Assembly: GCF_029227915.1 (NCBI RefSeq)
Contig: NC_079884.1
Location: 21,824,001-21,888,000 of the forward strand
Source of the DNA: Hydractinia symbiolongicarpus
Taxonomy: Eukaryota; Cnidaria; Hydrozoa; Anthoathecata; Hydractiniidae
DNA length: 64,000 nt
Direction of reading: 5' to 3'
Shown here: one piece after another, positions 29,126 through 43,233 of the stretch
Position numbering within the stretch: position 1 is the stretch's first letter
How the letters are laid out: each line of letters begins with the position of its first letter
The notes under the pieces: generated by a model
What the model was told of the DNA's origin: nothing
What the model saw: the letters and a program-made list of their open reading frames with translations, nothing else
Database searches by the model: none
Made by a program: the position numbers and the translations under genes

Positions 29126-31634
29126 TTTGCAATCAAATCTAGAGTTTTTTTCTTATTTCAGCAATCTTTTGCTGCACAGAAAGTAAAATCAGTGTTGAAT
29201 TGAGTGTTTCACAAAGTTTCAAACATTTAACAAGATCTCTTCTGAATAGAAACTAAAAAAAGGAGACCACATATTTGAAATATAATTATACTGCATAAAT
29301 TATGGCCTTATGGCCACATTTCAGGTTCCAAAATTTGAAACTTAATGTAAAAAAAATTACATTGGTATATTGCTGAATCCATTCGTAGTTTCCTTATAAG
29401 TGGCTTACCGCCATTATAGCTTTTTGGTTCCTATTTGTGCTTCTTTTCATCTTCATTATCCAAACAAACTTTTAAATTCCTTAAAATTTTATATTTTTTT
29501 ATATTTTTCAAAAAATTAATTTTAATCTTAAATATATTTTTTACTTCATTTTTAAGCAGTAAAAATAGATTGGATTGGACTAATTCGTTAAACACAAAGA
29601 CAGAGAAAAGTAAAACTTCATAGTTTGAGCGCTGTGCATTGAATGGGGAAAAAAAAGACTCAAAACGAGAACGTACATAAAAAATCGAGCCCATCTTATT
29701 CAGATTTAAAGAAAGCTCTTGGACTGATTTATTTCTAATTCTTACAGTGAACTAGGAACAACGCTCTTTTTGAGTGCAAAAACAGGTTGGTACCTCCGGA
29801 TTTCATAAAAGAGCAATACATTATTTCAGAAGTATAGGTTTCTCCAGGATTTTCTCAAGACAATCTAAATTCTTCAGTGAGGGATGGTTTCACACAGAGA
29901 TCGGTGTTAATCACTGCAGGCACTTTCACAGATCTTAAAAATTGAACGTTCCGAATTTTTACTAACCAAAGAAAATTATTTTTTCTTGGATGTATTTTAT
30001 TTTTGAATCTCAAAAGGGGAAAATAGGTCTTTGTTTTGTTTTAATTAAAATCTGTAAAAACTACATGGCATACAGTTATGTAATTAAATTATATAAATTA
30101 AAAAATATGAAAAATTATAATTTAGTGTACCTATAAAAAAAACCAACACACCTTTAAAAAAACTCTCACTTTGAAAGTTGTTAAAATAAGATTCTAGAAA
30201 TACTTTACCTTCCACAAACAAGACCTTCAATTTTCTACTGTTTACAACCTTTTTACAGTGGAATCCCACTAAGTTTTGAGCCTAAAGCATAAAGCCTTTG
30301 CAAAAAACGTGTTGACAACTAAAAGATGTTTGGATAAATAAGGAAAGGGTTAATATTCCAAGTATAAGACATTTTTTGATTATGCGACTTTACCTTTTTA
30401 CTTCCTCGAGATATGTTGTAAAAATAGAAATTTTAGATTATTTAAATTTTAAGCAAAAAAAATGATGGTAGAACTGATATCGATCCTTAGCATCATGCTT
30501 ATATTCTTGGGAAGGGACATTCAAGGGACATTCTAACGATAATTAACATGATTGTTTACAAAAAAAAAAGTTTACAAAAATATATAATTAATATATGACA
30601 TATTAAAAACAACTAGTCAAATTAATCCTTACCACGCTACTCTAGTCAAATCTGTTTTATCCCCTCAAGTTATTTTTCCATAGAAAGAAAAGATCATTCT
30701 TAATGTTCTCCTGCGAAGCTAAATCACTCTTATGCGATAAATTTTTCCCATTGGATTATTAATTTTGACAGTAAAAGAATCCCCCCCTGTATATTTTTTC
30801 TGCACTGTAAGATTTTAACTTTTAACTCGAATCTTAGTACGATTGTAAGGAACACAGGAGTGGGGTGTAAGCAACTTATATCCTTTATTATTATAGCTGG
30901 CTGAGTAAGGACCCTGTCACTAATGAAATATATATATATATATTCATATTTTAGATAACAGTTGTGTTTTTTATATACTTGCTCATTTCCCCTCTTACCA
31001 AAAAACAGATTTGGTGAAGCTCATTCTCAAAAGAAACCATTTATTTCAAACCTTGTCAATGCTTAGCCGTGAACCCTAATGGCTCTAAATTTGTCAGCAC
31101 TAATGATTTGCCAGCCCTAATATTTATCTAAACAATTCCTTAATTGAGGGTGGATTGACGTTTAAATTTTTTTTGCTTTTTGCTATTTTATTAAATTAAT
31201 ATCGAGTAAATTGTATGCATTTTGACTGGCTTTAAAAAGGTATTTAAAGTTCATGCAAAAAATTGTAACTATATATAAAAACGCCTTTTGTGATTACAAT
31301 AAAATAAAATAAAAACTCAACAAACAATGTTACAAAAGCTCTACTATATATTAAAAATAAATCCAGACATAAAAAAAGCTACCTAAAAGGATGCCTTTGT
31401 TATAACATTCAACCACAATATAACTTTATCAACAAAATTTATTCAAATTATCAAAATAATTTCTAGATATATATCAAGGTTCAAAGGATTTTTAATTAAT
31501 AATTTTAAAAAATTATTTTTTCAAATGAAGCAATATTTAAAACACAACAACCTTGTTTCTGCTAATAAAGTTAGCTATAAATTTAACTTAAAATTAAAAA
31601 ATGTCCTATATACTTGCAGGAGTCAAACAAATCT
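29126..31634. other. Intergenic, strongly AT-rich
   Basis: Long A and T runs and a short (AT)n near 30928. No exon with conserved motif or clean splice context was found. It separates two same-strand genes and may include the dehydratase promoter and the P5B 3' UTR. Confidence 0.5.
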
Positions 31635-34600
31635 TCATACCATATCCTTTTCAGCATATGATGAGGCTGGAGGCCATAATCTATCGTTTGCAATGTCATT
31701 CAGGATTAATTTATATTTGTTTTTTGGTCCTTTCTTGCGCTGCATCCATCGCAGCAGACGTCGGATACATTTTGTATCAAGCAACACATTGTCTATGATA
31801 TGCGAACATAACAAATTGCAAAGCAAAAGTCCGAAAATCACCATGTAATATTCACCATAATCTATGCTGTAAATTTTAAAAGATTCTTGTAAAAATTGTA
31901 TCGGTTTTACCGTCAGCACACAATTGCTTGCTGTTAAAATAACACACGAGATGAGGAAGGCTATGTTGGAATAGAACGGCTTGCGATATGGTCTACCTAC
32001 TGAAAATATCAATGCCACAATAATGTACTGAAAAGCAGTGTAAACGAACAAGGCTGTGTTTTGAATTTTCAAAATATCTGAATGATTATTACTGTTATAA
32101 GCTGTCAATGGTATTGTTTTGGCATAGAGGTAAACAAACACTTGAAAGCCTGTTTGTGTAAAAATTTGCAAAATTAGCGAGAACAGCACAACAGGATGCA
32201 CTAGACGTCCTAAAGGTCTTTGTGATACAAGTGTATCACTTGGTCCGGTTCTGCTCATAGTGATAGCAAATGGCATAATGATGAAGAGATCAATGTAGAG
32301 ATACTGTAAGTCGCTTAGATTGGAGGATATGTCGTATAACATCAAAACAGATGAGTACTGTATCATACTGTACAATGCCATATACTTGAAAATGTTAAAA
32401 GAAGTCACCAAAGCACATCTTCCTTCTTTGATGACATGTAAAACACAGCTTATGTTTGGGATTTTTGATGTGAACGGAGAAGCTACAGATGCTTCTGCTT
32501 CAGAAAGTGATATGCCAGCATGTGCTCGTTTCAATGCACCACAATCATTTGCACCATCTCCACACATTCCTGCCAGAGAAAGAACATAACATTTGCAAAC
32601 GGATTACAACATTAATATGACATCAAAATAAGAAGGACAGTAAATGCTTATTGAAAAAAAAAAGAAAAATGTTTCTGCAAAGGAAATAATCAATAAAAAA
32701 CACGCTAACAAAATATTTACTCATACTAAAATAATGGCCAGTCTCACATGAAACACAATAAAAAGATCTTTATATAAATGTAAAATTCACCATTTTTTGA
32801 TGTTAGAATTAAAAACAACAACATTTAATAATCAATTTGTTTATCTTTTTTCTAACAACAATAAAGAGAGGTCGGCAAATTTTGGAAGAAATTATTTACC
32901 TTGTTTCACAAACTATGGGTTAAAAATAAAGCCTTATAAATCAGCTTTATATCGAAATATTTTGAAATCTCTTACTTAATTTTGCTAAACTTTGACTCAC
33001 CTACACCATATCCTAACTGCTGCAGACTTTCAACTAACATTGTTTTTTGATCTGGCAACATTCTGGCAAATATAGTACCACACACCAGCAGTCTTTCATA
33101 CAAAAGCGGATACGAACTTTGGATGACGGAAAACACTTTTCCTGTGACAGCTAAGTGATAATTTCGTTGTAGAAATGTTGAAGAATAAAATTTTTCTTCA
33201 TTCACAGAGTCAACATCAATATGGTGTTCCAACTCCCCAATCACGTTAAAATGTAGACCAGCAGTATCTTCTTTCATCGTAATTGACATGATTTTTTCAC
33301 ACGGTTTTATCATGCCACATTCTCTTGCCACACTTACAGCAGTCAAAATGTTGTCGCCAGTAACCATGACTGGCCGGATTTGAGCTTTGTAAAGTTGTTC
33401 AATGACTGGAGTTGTTTCTTGCTTTAAAACATTTTTGAAAACAATGAATCCTAGAAAATGGAGATCAGATTCTGCTTGGCTTCGTTGGAAGTGTTGAACC
33501 TTGTGCCAATGCACCTTTGGACTTAACATCTTGTATCCCATAGCCAATACCCTGTATCCCTGCTTTGTATAATTCATCAAACATTCTTCAAAATCTGAAG
33601 GTATAGTGGCAGAATCACAAAGTGATGCCACCATTTCAGGCGAGCCTTTAACATAAACCTCCATACTTTTCATCCCAAGTCGTCTAACAATAACACTCAT
33701 TCGTTGCAACTCTGAAGTGAATGTGAATTGCTTAATGATAGCAACTTCTAATGGCAAACTTTCATCTTCAAGATATTTGATTCGTATTGAGTCAACAGCA
33801 GAACTTCTTGGTTTCACTATTGTTGGCACTATATTGCCATATCTTTCTGTTTCTGTTAAACCAGCTTCTTCTATTTCCCAGTTTGTAGCTTGAAACATTT
33901 TTTCGTCCAGTGGATCACCACATATATTTCCATCAAGGATAGTCAATGAATGACACGATGCCATACACATCGTTATATGGTCTGATTGAGATCTAAATAA
34001 AGAGCTTTCCAAATTTTCGAAGGCATGATTATTAGAACGAATAATACCACAAAAATCCAATCCGTCCTCGGTTAAAGTACCAGTTTTATCAAAACAAAAC
34101 AATTTGATTTTTCCACATATGTTTACACGAGATGGACTTATGCAAAATATATGAACCTTTTTTAACCTTTGCAATGCATAGACTGTTCCAACACTCATTG
34201 CTGCAGGTAGGGCAGGAGGGACAGCTATTGTTATAACATCTAGTGCCTTATCAACAATATCATGAACTGAGGCATGATTCTGTAACAACACATACACACT
34301 GAATATTAAACCAAGCAAAGCAAATATACCCAACACTGCAACAAATCGTATTGCATCATTAAAAAATTGGAAATCAACAGGCTTCGGAAAAAGTATTGAC
34401 CTTATAAGACCACCTTTCATTGAGGTGAAACCAGTCTTCACAACAACTGCACAAACATGTTCATTGCCATAATACCTTGTTTGTAAAACTTCTGTACCAC
34501 AAAACAAAGTATGTCTTTTATGTTTGACAGAATCAAAGACTTCATTGTCATTATCTGCATTATTTTGAGGCTTTGATATGGGCGTTTTAGTTACTGGTAT

Positions 34601-35524
34601 ACTCTCTCCAGTCAACATGCTTTCATTGACTATTACGGTGCCATTTATCAAAACTGCATCACAATGAAGGGTGGAGCCATGTTTTGGCAAAACAATAACA
34701 TCCCCCGGCACCAGATCCTCTGATTGAATATCGATCACCTCATTATTTGGCTGCAACACAGATACGATTGATGACTTTGCAATCATGTCATGGAGGGTCT
34801 GCAAATGCTTTCTGGTTTGGTAAATGCTGACAATTATTGAGGTCAGTGAAATAAAAACAATTGCACCTGCATAGTAGTAATAATCATCAGAAAACCATAG
34901 GATGCAACTGCAGACTTGAAAAATGTAAAAAGGATCTGCACATTCCTCGAAAAAGAGTCGAATGTAGGATTTCACCTCAACATCAATCTTATTTGAACCA
35001 TACCAGGAGAGAGCAATCTTTCGCTCTTCAAATGATGCTCCATGCGACCTATTTATTATTGTGTAAAAGGTTAGACCATCATCAATCATCTCAACAGGTA
35101 GAAATGACATACTTTTTTCATCATAATAATACTTTAGGTGTTTATGCCAAAAATAACGATATTTATCCACAAGCTTAAGGTCAGATGCAGTCTTGGTGTT
35201 TATTTTCCCCTTTCTATTGATCACGACTGCTTCAACAAATTTTGTGCCATAGTTGTCCTTTAAAAGAACTTTATTTGCCATGCTTAAACAACATTTGGAA
35301 TGTGTTAAATACAATCTCCAATCTGGCTTCCAGTACCATATTAACAACAGAAAACCAGCTGACATAATGCTCAGGAGAACAAAAAGCATTGTCTTAAGGA
35401 TGTTGCGCTTATATCCATAACATTTGGATACATTTTCATTGGCATGATCAATGATCTCACACGATGAAGGCGAATCAGAACAAAGAACCTTGTACTGAAG
35501 TAAATTTGCATTCTTTTTTGGCAT
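31635..35524 (-). CDS. P5B-type transport ATPase (ATP13A2/ATP13A3-like), two exons, 1152 aa
   Basis: P5B ATPases reside in late endosomes/lysosomes; characterised members export polyamines. Exons: 33001-35524 and 31635-32569, joined across a Gly codon. Order of parts: cytosolic N-terminus with a hydrophobic segment near 43-64 ahead of W-K-P-D-W-R; TGES at 305-308 (actuator); PPALP at 436-440 (the P5B signature in M4); DKTGTLT at 479-485 with the phosphorylated Asp; TGDN at 722-725; CGDGAND at 844-850. Six or so C-terminal membrane segments follow, with YIDLFIIMPFAITMSRT before the later helices. All catalytic residues are intact. The frame stays open from an acceptor-like site near 35537 to the ATG, so a short upstream coding exon is possible. 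The 2.5-kb exon is unusual for this neighbourhood. Confidence 0.95.
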
Positions 35525-38500
35525 TACATCAGCTCTAAAAATATATTGAACACAATTACTAACAATAACATGCTACAACAATCATGAAGTCTGGAATTTG
35601 GTGGGAGATAAAACAGTATGGTTGAGAAAATATCAAAGCGAGTATTAAAAAGTACCCTACTAATTAACTAGCTACCCTAGTTAAAATTTATTTTCTATAA
35701 TATCGAAAATTATTTTTTAAATTTTTTTTAGGTTTTTTGCAAAAACTTCATTACATATAGAAAAAAAAGTCCTCTTTCCAATGATATATTTTTTATTCCA
35801 TTAAACATTATGCATGATGTTAAACTTCCATATAAAAATATACATTTTAATATTTTTTAGATAGTTTACTTTCACCATCGTTATAAATGTTGTTATATAA
35901 AAAATCATAAAAAAAAACAATCAAATTTTTAAGAGTATGATTATGAGATCTGAAATCGCAAAAAATTCGAAGCCAGCTGATGTATATAGATAATTGTCCT
36001 AACAATAAACCAATTGTCTTTTAAAAGATAACAAATGAAATTATCAAACAAGTAGAAATGTGAAAATCTGTGTATCGGAAATCTGAATATTATTATCTTG
36101 TAAGCCTGACTTCTGTTTATTAATAATTCTAAATGCGTGCATGCATATTCAGTATAAAAAAAGTTCACACTTTTATCATCTTTCTGCATACTTAGTTCAC
36201 ACATTATCTTAACACCTACATAAATCTTTAAAAACGAATTATTTCGTTAGTAAATTTTCTCATACATGCCTTCACGTTTGTGGTCCTTTTTTAAAAGCTT
36301 CCTATTGGCTCAATTAAACTTTCGGTAATGGAAAGCTGAATAAATTATGGACAAAAGGTTCCTGGTTTTTTTGTATAAATTAATTATATGCGATTTATGA
36401 CATCGCAAAGAAGAAAATATGCATTTTTTTTAATAATTATATATATATATACAATTACAAATAATTTTATAACGGCGTTATTAGAAAAACAACAGGAACT
36501 TTTTTAAATTTAATTTATGCTGAATGTAATCGTGCAAAAACGAGAAGTCTGCAACCACGCGTTCGGAAAAGAAGCAATTTTAAAACATACCATGAAAAAA
36601 ATAATGGTGTGTGTTTAATTATATTTTCATTTGGAAAATCAACATTTCACTTTGTCAATCATTCAAAAACAATAAAGAATAAGAAAAAATATAAAAGTAC
36701 TGATAAATTATAAGGGTTTTTCTGAGACTACTCATCAAGTGAGTTCCTTACAGTAACCTCAACACATTACATAAATCGTACAACTAGGACATTACAGCCA
36801 ATTCGTTTTTTGCTTCATTACACCTGTCCTGGTTACAGGTATTGTGCAAGTTAAAGAATGGCTTATAAGTTGTTGCGTGATGTATTTTTATTTTGCATCG
36901 AGAACAATGGACATGGGCACCCACATATAAAGGCAAAAAATATAAACAACAGACCGTGACGATCGAAAATATAAGTGTAAAAAAACTGATGCTAAAATTG
37001 GTATATAATGTCTGCTCTTAAACAGAGAAGGTAATAGTTGAAAAAAACAATACTAATTCATTTTCAACCTTATATTCCTAAAAATCTATAAATTAGCATA
37101 AAGATTCATATTGGCTATGTGGTCCTTCTTTTCTTGCCTGTCACAATGCGCGTGTATATAGGGAACTTTGTAAACATTTGCAACTCATCTATAGTTCGAA
37201 CTATAAAGTTATATAGTGAGCAGAGTTCAAAATGAATTTATTGAAGGCCCCCAACTTGACATGCTTCTTTTTTCTTTTTCTTTTCACGTATAACATATAA
37301 ATGCCTAATGCAAATAATGGCTAATGCCTAATGCAAATATGAATATTAAACAATAATTATTTGCCAATGTTAAAGTTGTAGTGGCCAGGAAACTTAGCTA
37401 TACATTACACATGACTTCCCCTCTCTGCCTCATCAGCTTTGATAAAATTAGAGAAACAGCAAATATTTCTTTATTAAAAGATTCTCTCATTTGGAACTAA
37501 AACGTTTTACCAATGTAGAAGAAGTTTACTGATATAGAAAAAAAAAATCTGTTTCTGTAACTTGATCCAAACTTAGTTTAGTAGCTACATGGTTGGTAAA
37601 GAAATAGAACATGAACACATGAAAAATTTATGACCTTTTTAGCTAGCTAGCTAAGAAATGTAAAATCAAAGTTGCTAGCTATAGCTAGCTATTAGCAGTT
37701 GCATTTTATTGTTTATGGTGACAAAATTGACGAGGTACGGCTCTGAAATTATAAATTATTGAGGTGTGTGTATTATAGATAGCAACCACACAACCCCTTT
37801 TTTCTTGAGGTGACGGTGGTTCTACAATAGCTCTAGCTATTTTCCCTGTCTTCCTTCACAATACCTCTCAAAATATTCTTCTTATTCAATCTTTTTTTTA
37901 TTGTATTGTACAGTACAAAAATAAAAAAGGTATAGCTAGCTATCCATCTTCAGAAAAATATTGGTGATCCCCGCTACATAAAAAAAAAATTCGTTCGATT
38001 GCGTAATACTTACCGTTACATCACCACCAAAACAAAAACAAGACCCAATACCCCTGTAACATGCATCGGCTTGGAAAGGACTACTTCTCAAGTTTTCATA
38101 AAGAAAAGAAATGCCTTAGGAATTCGGGATATGGTTGGATGGATTTTATCAACTTTCCTTAAATAAGCGATCCTATTTTGGGAGTAGTCATGAAAGCTGC
38201 GTTGCAATTATATATAAACCCAGAAAAATCTGTCGTATTTACTATAGTCTACTTTTGTTTTCTATTTTATTATTTATTTTCCTTTTTTTCTTCTGCTTCA
38301 GTAGCGGGCTTAGAGTAACGTTTCTTAAAAGTTAAAGGAGTGCATTTTAAAACTTCCTAGAACATTTCGAATGTCTTTTAATTTTTCCCATGCTACTTTA
38401 GATTTCTTTTTGTTATGGTAATACACACTGTTTTACATATATATTGTAAAATTTCCCGTTCATAAAACGTTAGACTTTACTTTAGAATCAAATAAAAAAC

Positions 38501-39621
38501 TACTGATGACTTTAATAAAAGTAGAAGGTAATACATAATTTGAAAAGGGATTTTAAAGCCCTGGGAACGAGGGTGGAGAATTTTAAGATTGTCACGAAAT
38601 ATTTACGTTTGTTAAACTGTGATTGATACATATCTTGTAACATCTACTCATTCACAGGGAAGAAACTTAACCTCGTCCCCTGGGATCCATTTTCTCTTTC
38701 TCTCAGCCTCGCCAGAGATTGGCAAAAAGAGAAATTAAAAACTTTGGTCTAGGTTGGGAAAAACTCTAAAATGAATTTAAACGACTTTTAACAATCAAAG
38801 ATTTTTGTGTGAAAAAATACAGGCCATAATGTCATTATAAAGACTTGCCAGCGAACGTGATCGTTGCTGCCCCTGTCCAATGTCTGCATTATGCAACAAT
38901 CCACTACACCACCTGGAAAGATCCGAAATATAGCGGACTTGAGATATGCTGACTTCAGCAGAAGTTAGCACCCTTTAAGATTTTGGACCGAACCAAATAA
39001 CATAAGATCCTAAGTCTTAATTCCGCGTTTCCGCTGTCAATATTGACAAGCTCGCAGTGTGTAACTGCTTTTGATCGCGATCTTTGAAATTCCACTCTTT
39101 TTCCAATTTATTACCCTGGGGTTGCAAGTCTTCTTATGTAAAAATTGGGTTATAACACCGCAATAAGAAACACGGCTAACTTTTGTACTAAATTTGGTTT
39201 TTGCGGAAGAAAACGCTAAATCGGCAATAATGTTGAATGATTATGAACGGCAACTATCACAAAGAACTTCGAACAACATATTGATCTACGTATATAAAAG
39301 CAATAAAATTGCTAAATAATAAAGTTGGAATTTAATTAAAAAAATTACAAAAAGTGATTTTTAAACAAAATTAGATACTTCACAAAAAATTTTGACTTTT
39401 TTGTACCTGGGGCGCTCACACAATAGGTGGGCTTGGTCGATACAACAGGTATGTTGTGCCAACCTGTACGACACTCATCTAAATATAATGTAATAAAATG
39501 ATAGTAGGGTTTGCGTTAAAATGTTTTTTATAACTTCATATCAGTTATATGACGGTATATACACGTGTCAGGCAAAACGAACTTTTTGTGGCTGCTTTAA
39601 TGATGGTACATGAAGCGTAGG
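35525..39621. other. Intergenic, AT-rich, gene-poor
   Basis: No supported exon. Contains clustered TAGCTAGC palindromes (37640-37700), an (AT)n near 36440 and inverted CCTCGT-family motifs at 38557-38684. Confidence 0.5.
38557..38684. repeat. Inverted pair of CCTCGTTCCCAGG-family ends
   Basis: CCCTGGGAACGAGGGTGG at left and AACCTCGTCCCCTGGG at right. The arms face the opposite way from other copies, so these may be two neighbouring elements, each reduced to one end. Confidence 0.5.
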
Positions 39622-42600
39622 TTACAATTTTGACGTGGCATAACGTAATCCAGCATTTTCACGAATGAATTTTAATATCTGTTCCCATGCATGTACACAA
39701 GCAGCTGAATGTTCTACCATTTCTCCACCCATTGCTAAAGCCCGCTTTAACGCAGGATGAGGATCGTAAAAAACTGGTGTGAACGGCAGATACGGAGGAT
39801 CGATTGTGTGTCCAGATTTGGGATATAATAATTGTTGTATATAGTTTTCTTTCTTATGCTTTTGCATTTGTTTTTGAAGTTGTTCTGATGTCTTAACAGC
39901 ATTCATTAACTTATCATCTTCGCCGAAGACTATCAAAAATTTGGCATCAGATTTTTGAATTTCCAAAGTTAAATGTTCCGTACGTTCGTCGTAAACATAA
40001 ATATTCATTAATTCTCCACCGTGCTTGTCTTTTGGGTAAGATAACGCGAATTTTAACTGGTACTTCTCACCCGTTATCTGCTCTTCTGTCGGAGGGTATT
40101 TCTTTCCATCTTTTATCATACCTGTCGGCATGTAAGGTGGAGTGCCGATAGATACAACAGCAGATACCTCGTGGTTTAAAATACTCAACAACAACACTAA
40201 CCAGGCCCCTAATGAAAATCCAAGCAGAGCAATACCTTGCTTTACTTCTTGTAGGGAAGCGAAATAATCAATAGCGTCTGTTAAATACTCTATTCTAACT
40301 TCTTCCATGCGCCTTGGAAGGTCTTGGTATCGGTGATGCGGTAACACAAATGCTATAAAGCCATGTGAAGCCAAGAGAGCAGCACGACCTTCAGTTATGC
40401 CACCACCACTTCCGTATATATCAATAACACCTAGAAAAATATGAACGTGAGTTAACTTTTCCAGGACTCACTCAGAACATTTCATTCTTCACATTCACAA
40501 AACAATTTTTTTTAAAAAAGCTTTGATTTCTTTTGTACGTTAAATTAGCGTCCGGAGAGTCTTTTTTATTTGTTAGAGGATGCACATTGTATCTTGTCCT
40601 ATGCTAAAGCTGTGCAAAACCGCCACAAAACTCGATTTCAAACGATGGCATGCAGGAAATCCGGCTTTTCATAAGAGGAAGACGTTGGACCCTTTTATAC
40701 AAGTGACGCCGTTTCTAGCTTAAGCTCAGTATTGCTGCGCTGATAGATACTGAAAAAATATTTGGACATAATATACCTCCACTACAAAATTACGTGCCTT
40801 GTGTGCTTTACGTATTTGGGGATTAGTCTGTTTTTACAAAGAAGCAATACCTTTAACATATTTTGTTTCTTTGATGTTTCATTTAATATTCCTTAAAAAC
40901 TAAAGAAGAATATGAAATACCGAGCCACGTAAAGTTCGAAAACACTAGGGCATGTAAAACACGCAAATCACGTAATTTAGCAGACTCGGTAAATAATTAC
41001 ATAGCTTACGAAGCTTAATTACGAAGCTCATCTAATCTACAAGATTTAATGTGAACCTTTGTTTACATTTATTTTTCTATATGTTTAAAAGTAAATCTTA
41101 GAACAATGTTACTGGTTGGCGGGAGATTTTGTGATAAAAACAAACAAAATTTCTATATCAAGCTCGCCAAAAGGCGGAGAAGAAATGAAATGAAAGAAAA
41201 ACTATTCTTAAAGGCGGATTTTCAAAAGCCGAATTGTAAGTGGCGAATTAGCAGCGAAATTTTTTTTTATTCACACGAGGAATAAAACAAAAACATGTGG
41301 CTTTAAAAACAAAAGATTTATTTCGAATTCTTTCCAAGAATGAGTTTTCTAAGAATCAACCACTAGTGATTGAGTTCTGATTGGTTTAAAGTTTACAGCG
41401 AAATATTTCGCCGCTAAAAAGTAGAAAGTGATTCTACTTTACAGCAAAGCGAATTTATCGAAAAAAAATCAAAACAAACGAAATTGCGCATGCGTAGATA
41501 TATTGTGCCAGCGAACTCGCCGTTTAGTTTGCTATCTGAAAATCCGCCTTAACGTCAATTACCTTTAAACGGTCCTGGACCTTCTGGTTTAAATATGCTT
41601 CCTCTGATTGCTTTATGATATACTTCATGACGGCTTACACCTGGACCGCACCAATACTTCAAAAATTCGTTTTCAAACAATAACTTAGCAGTTTTGGACA
41701 CATTAAATTCTGTACTAGTTTCAGGACATTCTTCTTCATTAAGATGACCTTTGTAAACCTAAATAAGAAAAAATAACACTCTAACCTCACGGTGGTTTTG
41801 CAAACCAGTGATTTTAGCTTATATTACGTAGGTGTTAGCAATGTGAACCAGAGGTCTTACCAAAGGTGTGACTTTTATTATCAGTGGTTTTCCCGTCTAT
41901 ATGATGTTTAAAATCACTAACATACCAGGAATAACAGTTGTCGTACACGTGAAATTACAGTGAAACCTGTCTAACACGATAACCCACGAACGGATTGATT
42001 CACGGTCTAATACTCTTAAAAAGCTCTATAAAACTGACGCATAAAGACGGAAATGTATACAATGGGCACTTTTTTCTTGCGCCAAATGAACTTTCCCCAG
42101 GGAAAAATCGGACACCATGTTTTTTTTTGTTCGATATATTAATTTATTTGACTTTTCTAATTTTAATTTTATTAACTTTAACGTTTTCGTTTGAGTCCAG
42201 TCAACAGCTTTATTAACCCCAAATAATTCATATTCAACTAGAATCTCTGGAGCAAATCTTACCCCTCTGTTGATTCAGTACCCAGTGACTTTGCATCGAA
42301 TGAAGCAATTTAGAGATTTGCATAAACCTATTAAAAAGCTAGCTGAGATTTTTAGACACATGACCAATTGTGTGTTCATTAAATTTCACCGTGATTTCAT
42401 ATCATATGTTCCGGCTTTAGAATATGTCAACTTGGTTAGATAGGATAAGAACGACGAAGGTAGGAGGAAAGCATTGTTCTTCTAAAATCACAATTCTAGA
42501 AAAAATTCGAAGTTGTCGGATAGTTAAAGATGACAGTAAAGCTATGTTTCCAACGGTAACGAGAAATATTGGAGGCCTATACCTTGCGCTCTTATGTTCT

Positions 42601-43233
42601 CCTAGTTTAGACAAATAAAAAATACTTCGTTACTTTCGTTCAAGAAAGAACTTACAGCATTTTAAAAATTTGTCATCTGTATTTTGTGACCAGATTTAGC
42701 CTAGGGAACAAGCAATTTTAGACAACAAGAATATCATTACGCAGGCTAAATTCAAGCTTAAAGTTTTGACGACAGCCCATGGAATTTTTACGCATCACCC
42801 ACTTTAGATAAATCAGTGGTCTTATCAGCAAAGCTTTATTTAACTCTTTTGACAGAATCGATAGAGTTGATTTACTGTGTTATTAACGTTAAAATAAACT
42901 TACTTCTAAGGTATAAATTACAGGCTTTGTCACATCCTTAGGGCGAAATATCAGACCAATCTTTTGTCCCTTTTTTGATTGCATGCTCCAGAATAAACCC
43001 ATGGTGTCAACACCAACGTAACTTCCACCAAACGACCCATGCTCACTGACATTCACAGCTCCATCTATGGATGTGATAAAGTGAGCGTAAGACACATAGA
43101 AACATCCCTCGTCATTTAGCTGGCATGATATTGTTACTGGTTGTGTAGGATTCAAACCAGATATGGAGAGGTAAACTTTTTCATCCATAAGAGGATCTTT
43201 TGGATGGATATGTAGCATTGTATTTATCTGCAC
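39622..43233 (-). CDS. Acyl-CoA thioesterase/BAAT family, 444 aa, with peroxisomal C-terminal SKL
   Basis: Hydrolyses fatty or bile-type acyl-CoA thioesters; the C-terminal SKL is a canonical PTS1, so a peroxisomal site is likely. Exons: 42904-43233, 41563-41758, 39622-40430 (1335 nt, phases 0 then 1). The N-terminal immunoglobulin-like BAAT/ACOT domain has GSFGGSYVGVDTMGLFWSM. The alpha/beta-hydrolase starts near GVIDIYGSGGG. The nucleophile elbow is GFSLG with S248, Asp lies in FGEDDKL (347/348) and His in SGHTIDPPY (383). Serine rather than cysteine at the elbow fits thioesterases more than glycine/taurine-conjugating BAAT. Two in-frame starts (43233 and 43218) are possible; an acceptor-like GTGCAG just upstream allows a 5' UTR intron. 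Confidence 0.94.
41958..42010. repeat. Single end of a CAGTGAAACC-type MITE
   Basis: CAGTGAAACCTGTCTAACAC, with GAACGGATTGAT following, resembles the left end of the intact element at 44983. No partner end was found, so this is a relic. Confidence 0.4.

Noticed and set aside
42424-42618. 64-aa ORFs on both strands inside the thioesterase intron
   Set aside because: Mirror ORFs in the same region without motifs; intronic.
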